DNA of 64,000 bases from Myxococcota bacterium (GTDB taxonomy: Bacteria; Myxococcota_C; UBA6777), in the NCBI GenBank assembly GCA_023150835.1, contig JAKLKB010000013.1, forward strand, positions 20,876 to 84,875. Direction: 5' to 3'. Positions within the stretch are counted from its first letter, which is position 1; each line of letters starts with the position of its first letter. Of this stretch, positions 63,860 through 64,000 are shown piece by piece. The position numbers and the translations under genes were made by a program. The notes beneath the pieces were generated by a model. That model was given only the letters and a program-made list of their open reading frames with translations, was not told the DNA's origin and did no database searches.

Positions 63860-64000
63860 CCACTTGGACCAACTCAATCGATTCGTTTCGCTGACAACAC
63901 GACTCTTTTTTCCCTGCGTAACGAGGTTTCTGCTCCGGACTGTTCGCTTTGACGGCTGCTTTTTTCAAAGCAAACAGTTTCTACGAGTTCCGTCCGTGAA

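Overview
The window looks like a chromosomal segment of an uncultured deltaproteobacterial lineage of the Myxococcota/Bradymonadota type. This placement is an inference from gene content, not from a search. Pointers are the rimP-nusA-ylxR/L7Ae-infB-ylxP-rbfA-nrnA-truB operon, two large Ser/Thr protein kinases, a TPR lipoprotein ending in an AgmX/PglI-type domain, DUF6918- and DUF4476-type proteins, Cys-rich secreted proteins and many beta-barrel candidates. GC content looks moderate (mid-50s percent by eye). TTG and GTG starts with good Shine-Dalgarno sites are common. I saw no rRNA, tRNA, CRISPR array, prophage or transposase gene.

Layout. 1-950: 5' part of valS (minus). 1234-4403: small membrane or secreted unknowns plus a DUF6918-type gene. 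4510-6177: UbiB/ABC1 kinase-like gene. 6338-8342: two outer-membrane barrel candidates and hpt. 8411-13234: a 1607-residue protein that I read as SIR2-like + TM + NACHT-like without a P-loop + HEAT-like repeats. 13503-18000: acyl-CoA dehydrogenase, the type III secretion export gate SctV and a SycD-like TPR protein, with no other injectisome genes. 18509-25717: lipoproteins, a Cys-rich propeller-like protein, a divergent Lgt paralogue and an unknown with 39-bp repeats. 25956-38092: dnaK, then the translation operon from rimP to truB. 38121-44219: protein kinase with TPRs, MATE transporter, aminotransferase. 44479-50216: RNase III, small unknowns, TrmL. 50305-52071: second protein kinase. 52158-58057: DUF1302-like barrel, LolA-like protein and MMPL/RND transporter, a probable lipid-export module. 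58224-60338: CheA-like kinase. 60834-63707: ileS.

How the genes work together. The clearest functional block is rimP-truB, for ribosome maturation, transcription elongation and initiation of translation. Several junctions overlap by ATGA, and a hairpin-T-tract lies in the rimP leader. The MMPL, LolA-like and DUF1302-like genes form an inner membrane to periplasm to outer membrane route. SctV and the SycD-like protein form a stripped-down type III secretion pair.

Non-coding structure is rich. Two families of hairpin-bearing interspersed repeats occur: family A, around a GTAGGGGCAGCCCC core, and family B, around GGGGC(A/T)AAGCCCC and an AGAGGACTTACGC-like motif. Two genes have tandemly copied 3' ends. 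Several proteins carry in-frame minisatellites. The palindrome GATATC is strikingly over-represented. The best candidates for something undescribed are the 1607-residue degenerate SIR2/STAND-like membrane protein, the orphan SctV/SycD pair, the CheA-like kinase with MshEN-like modules, and the GATATC signal.
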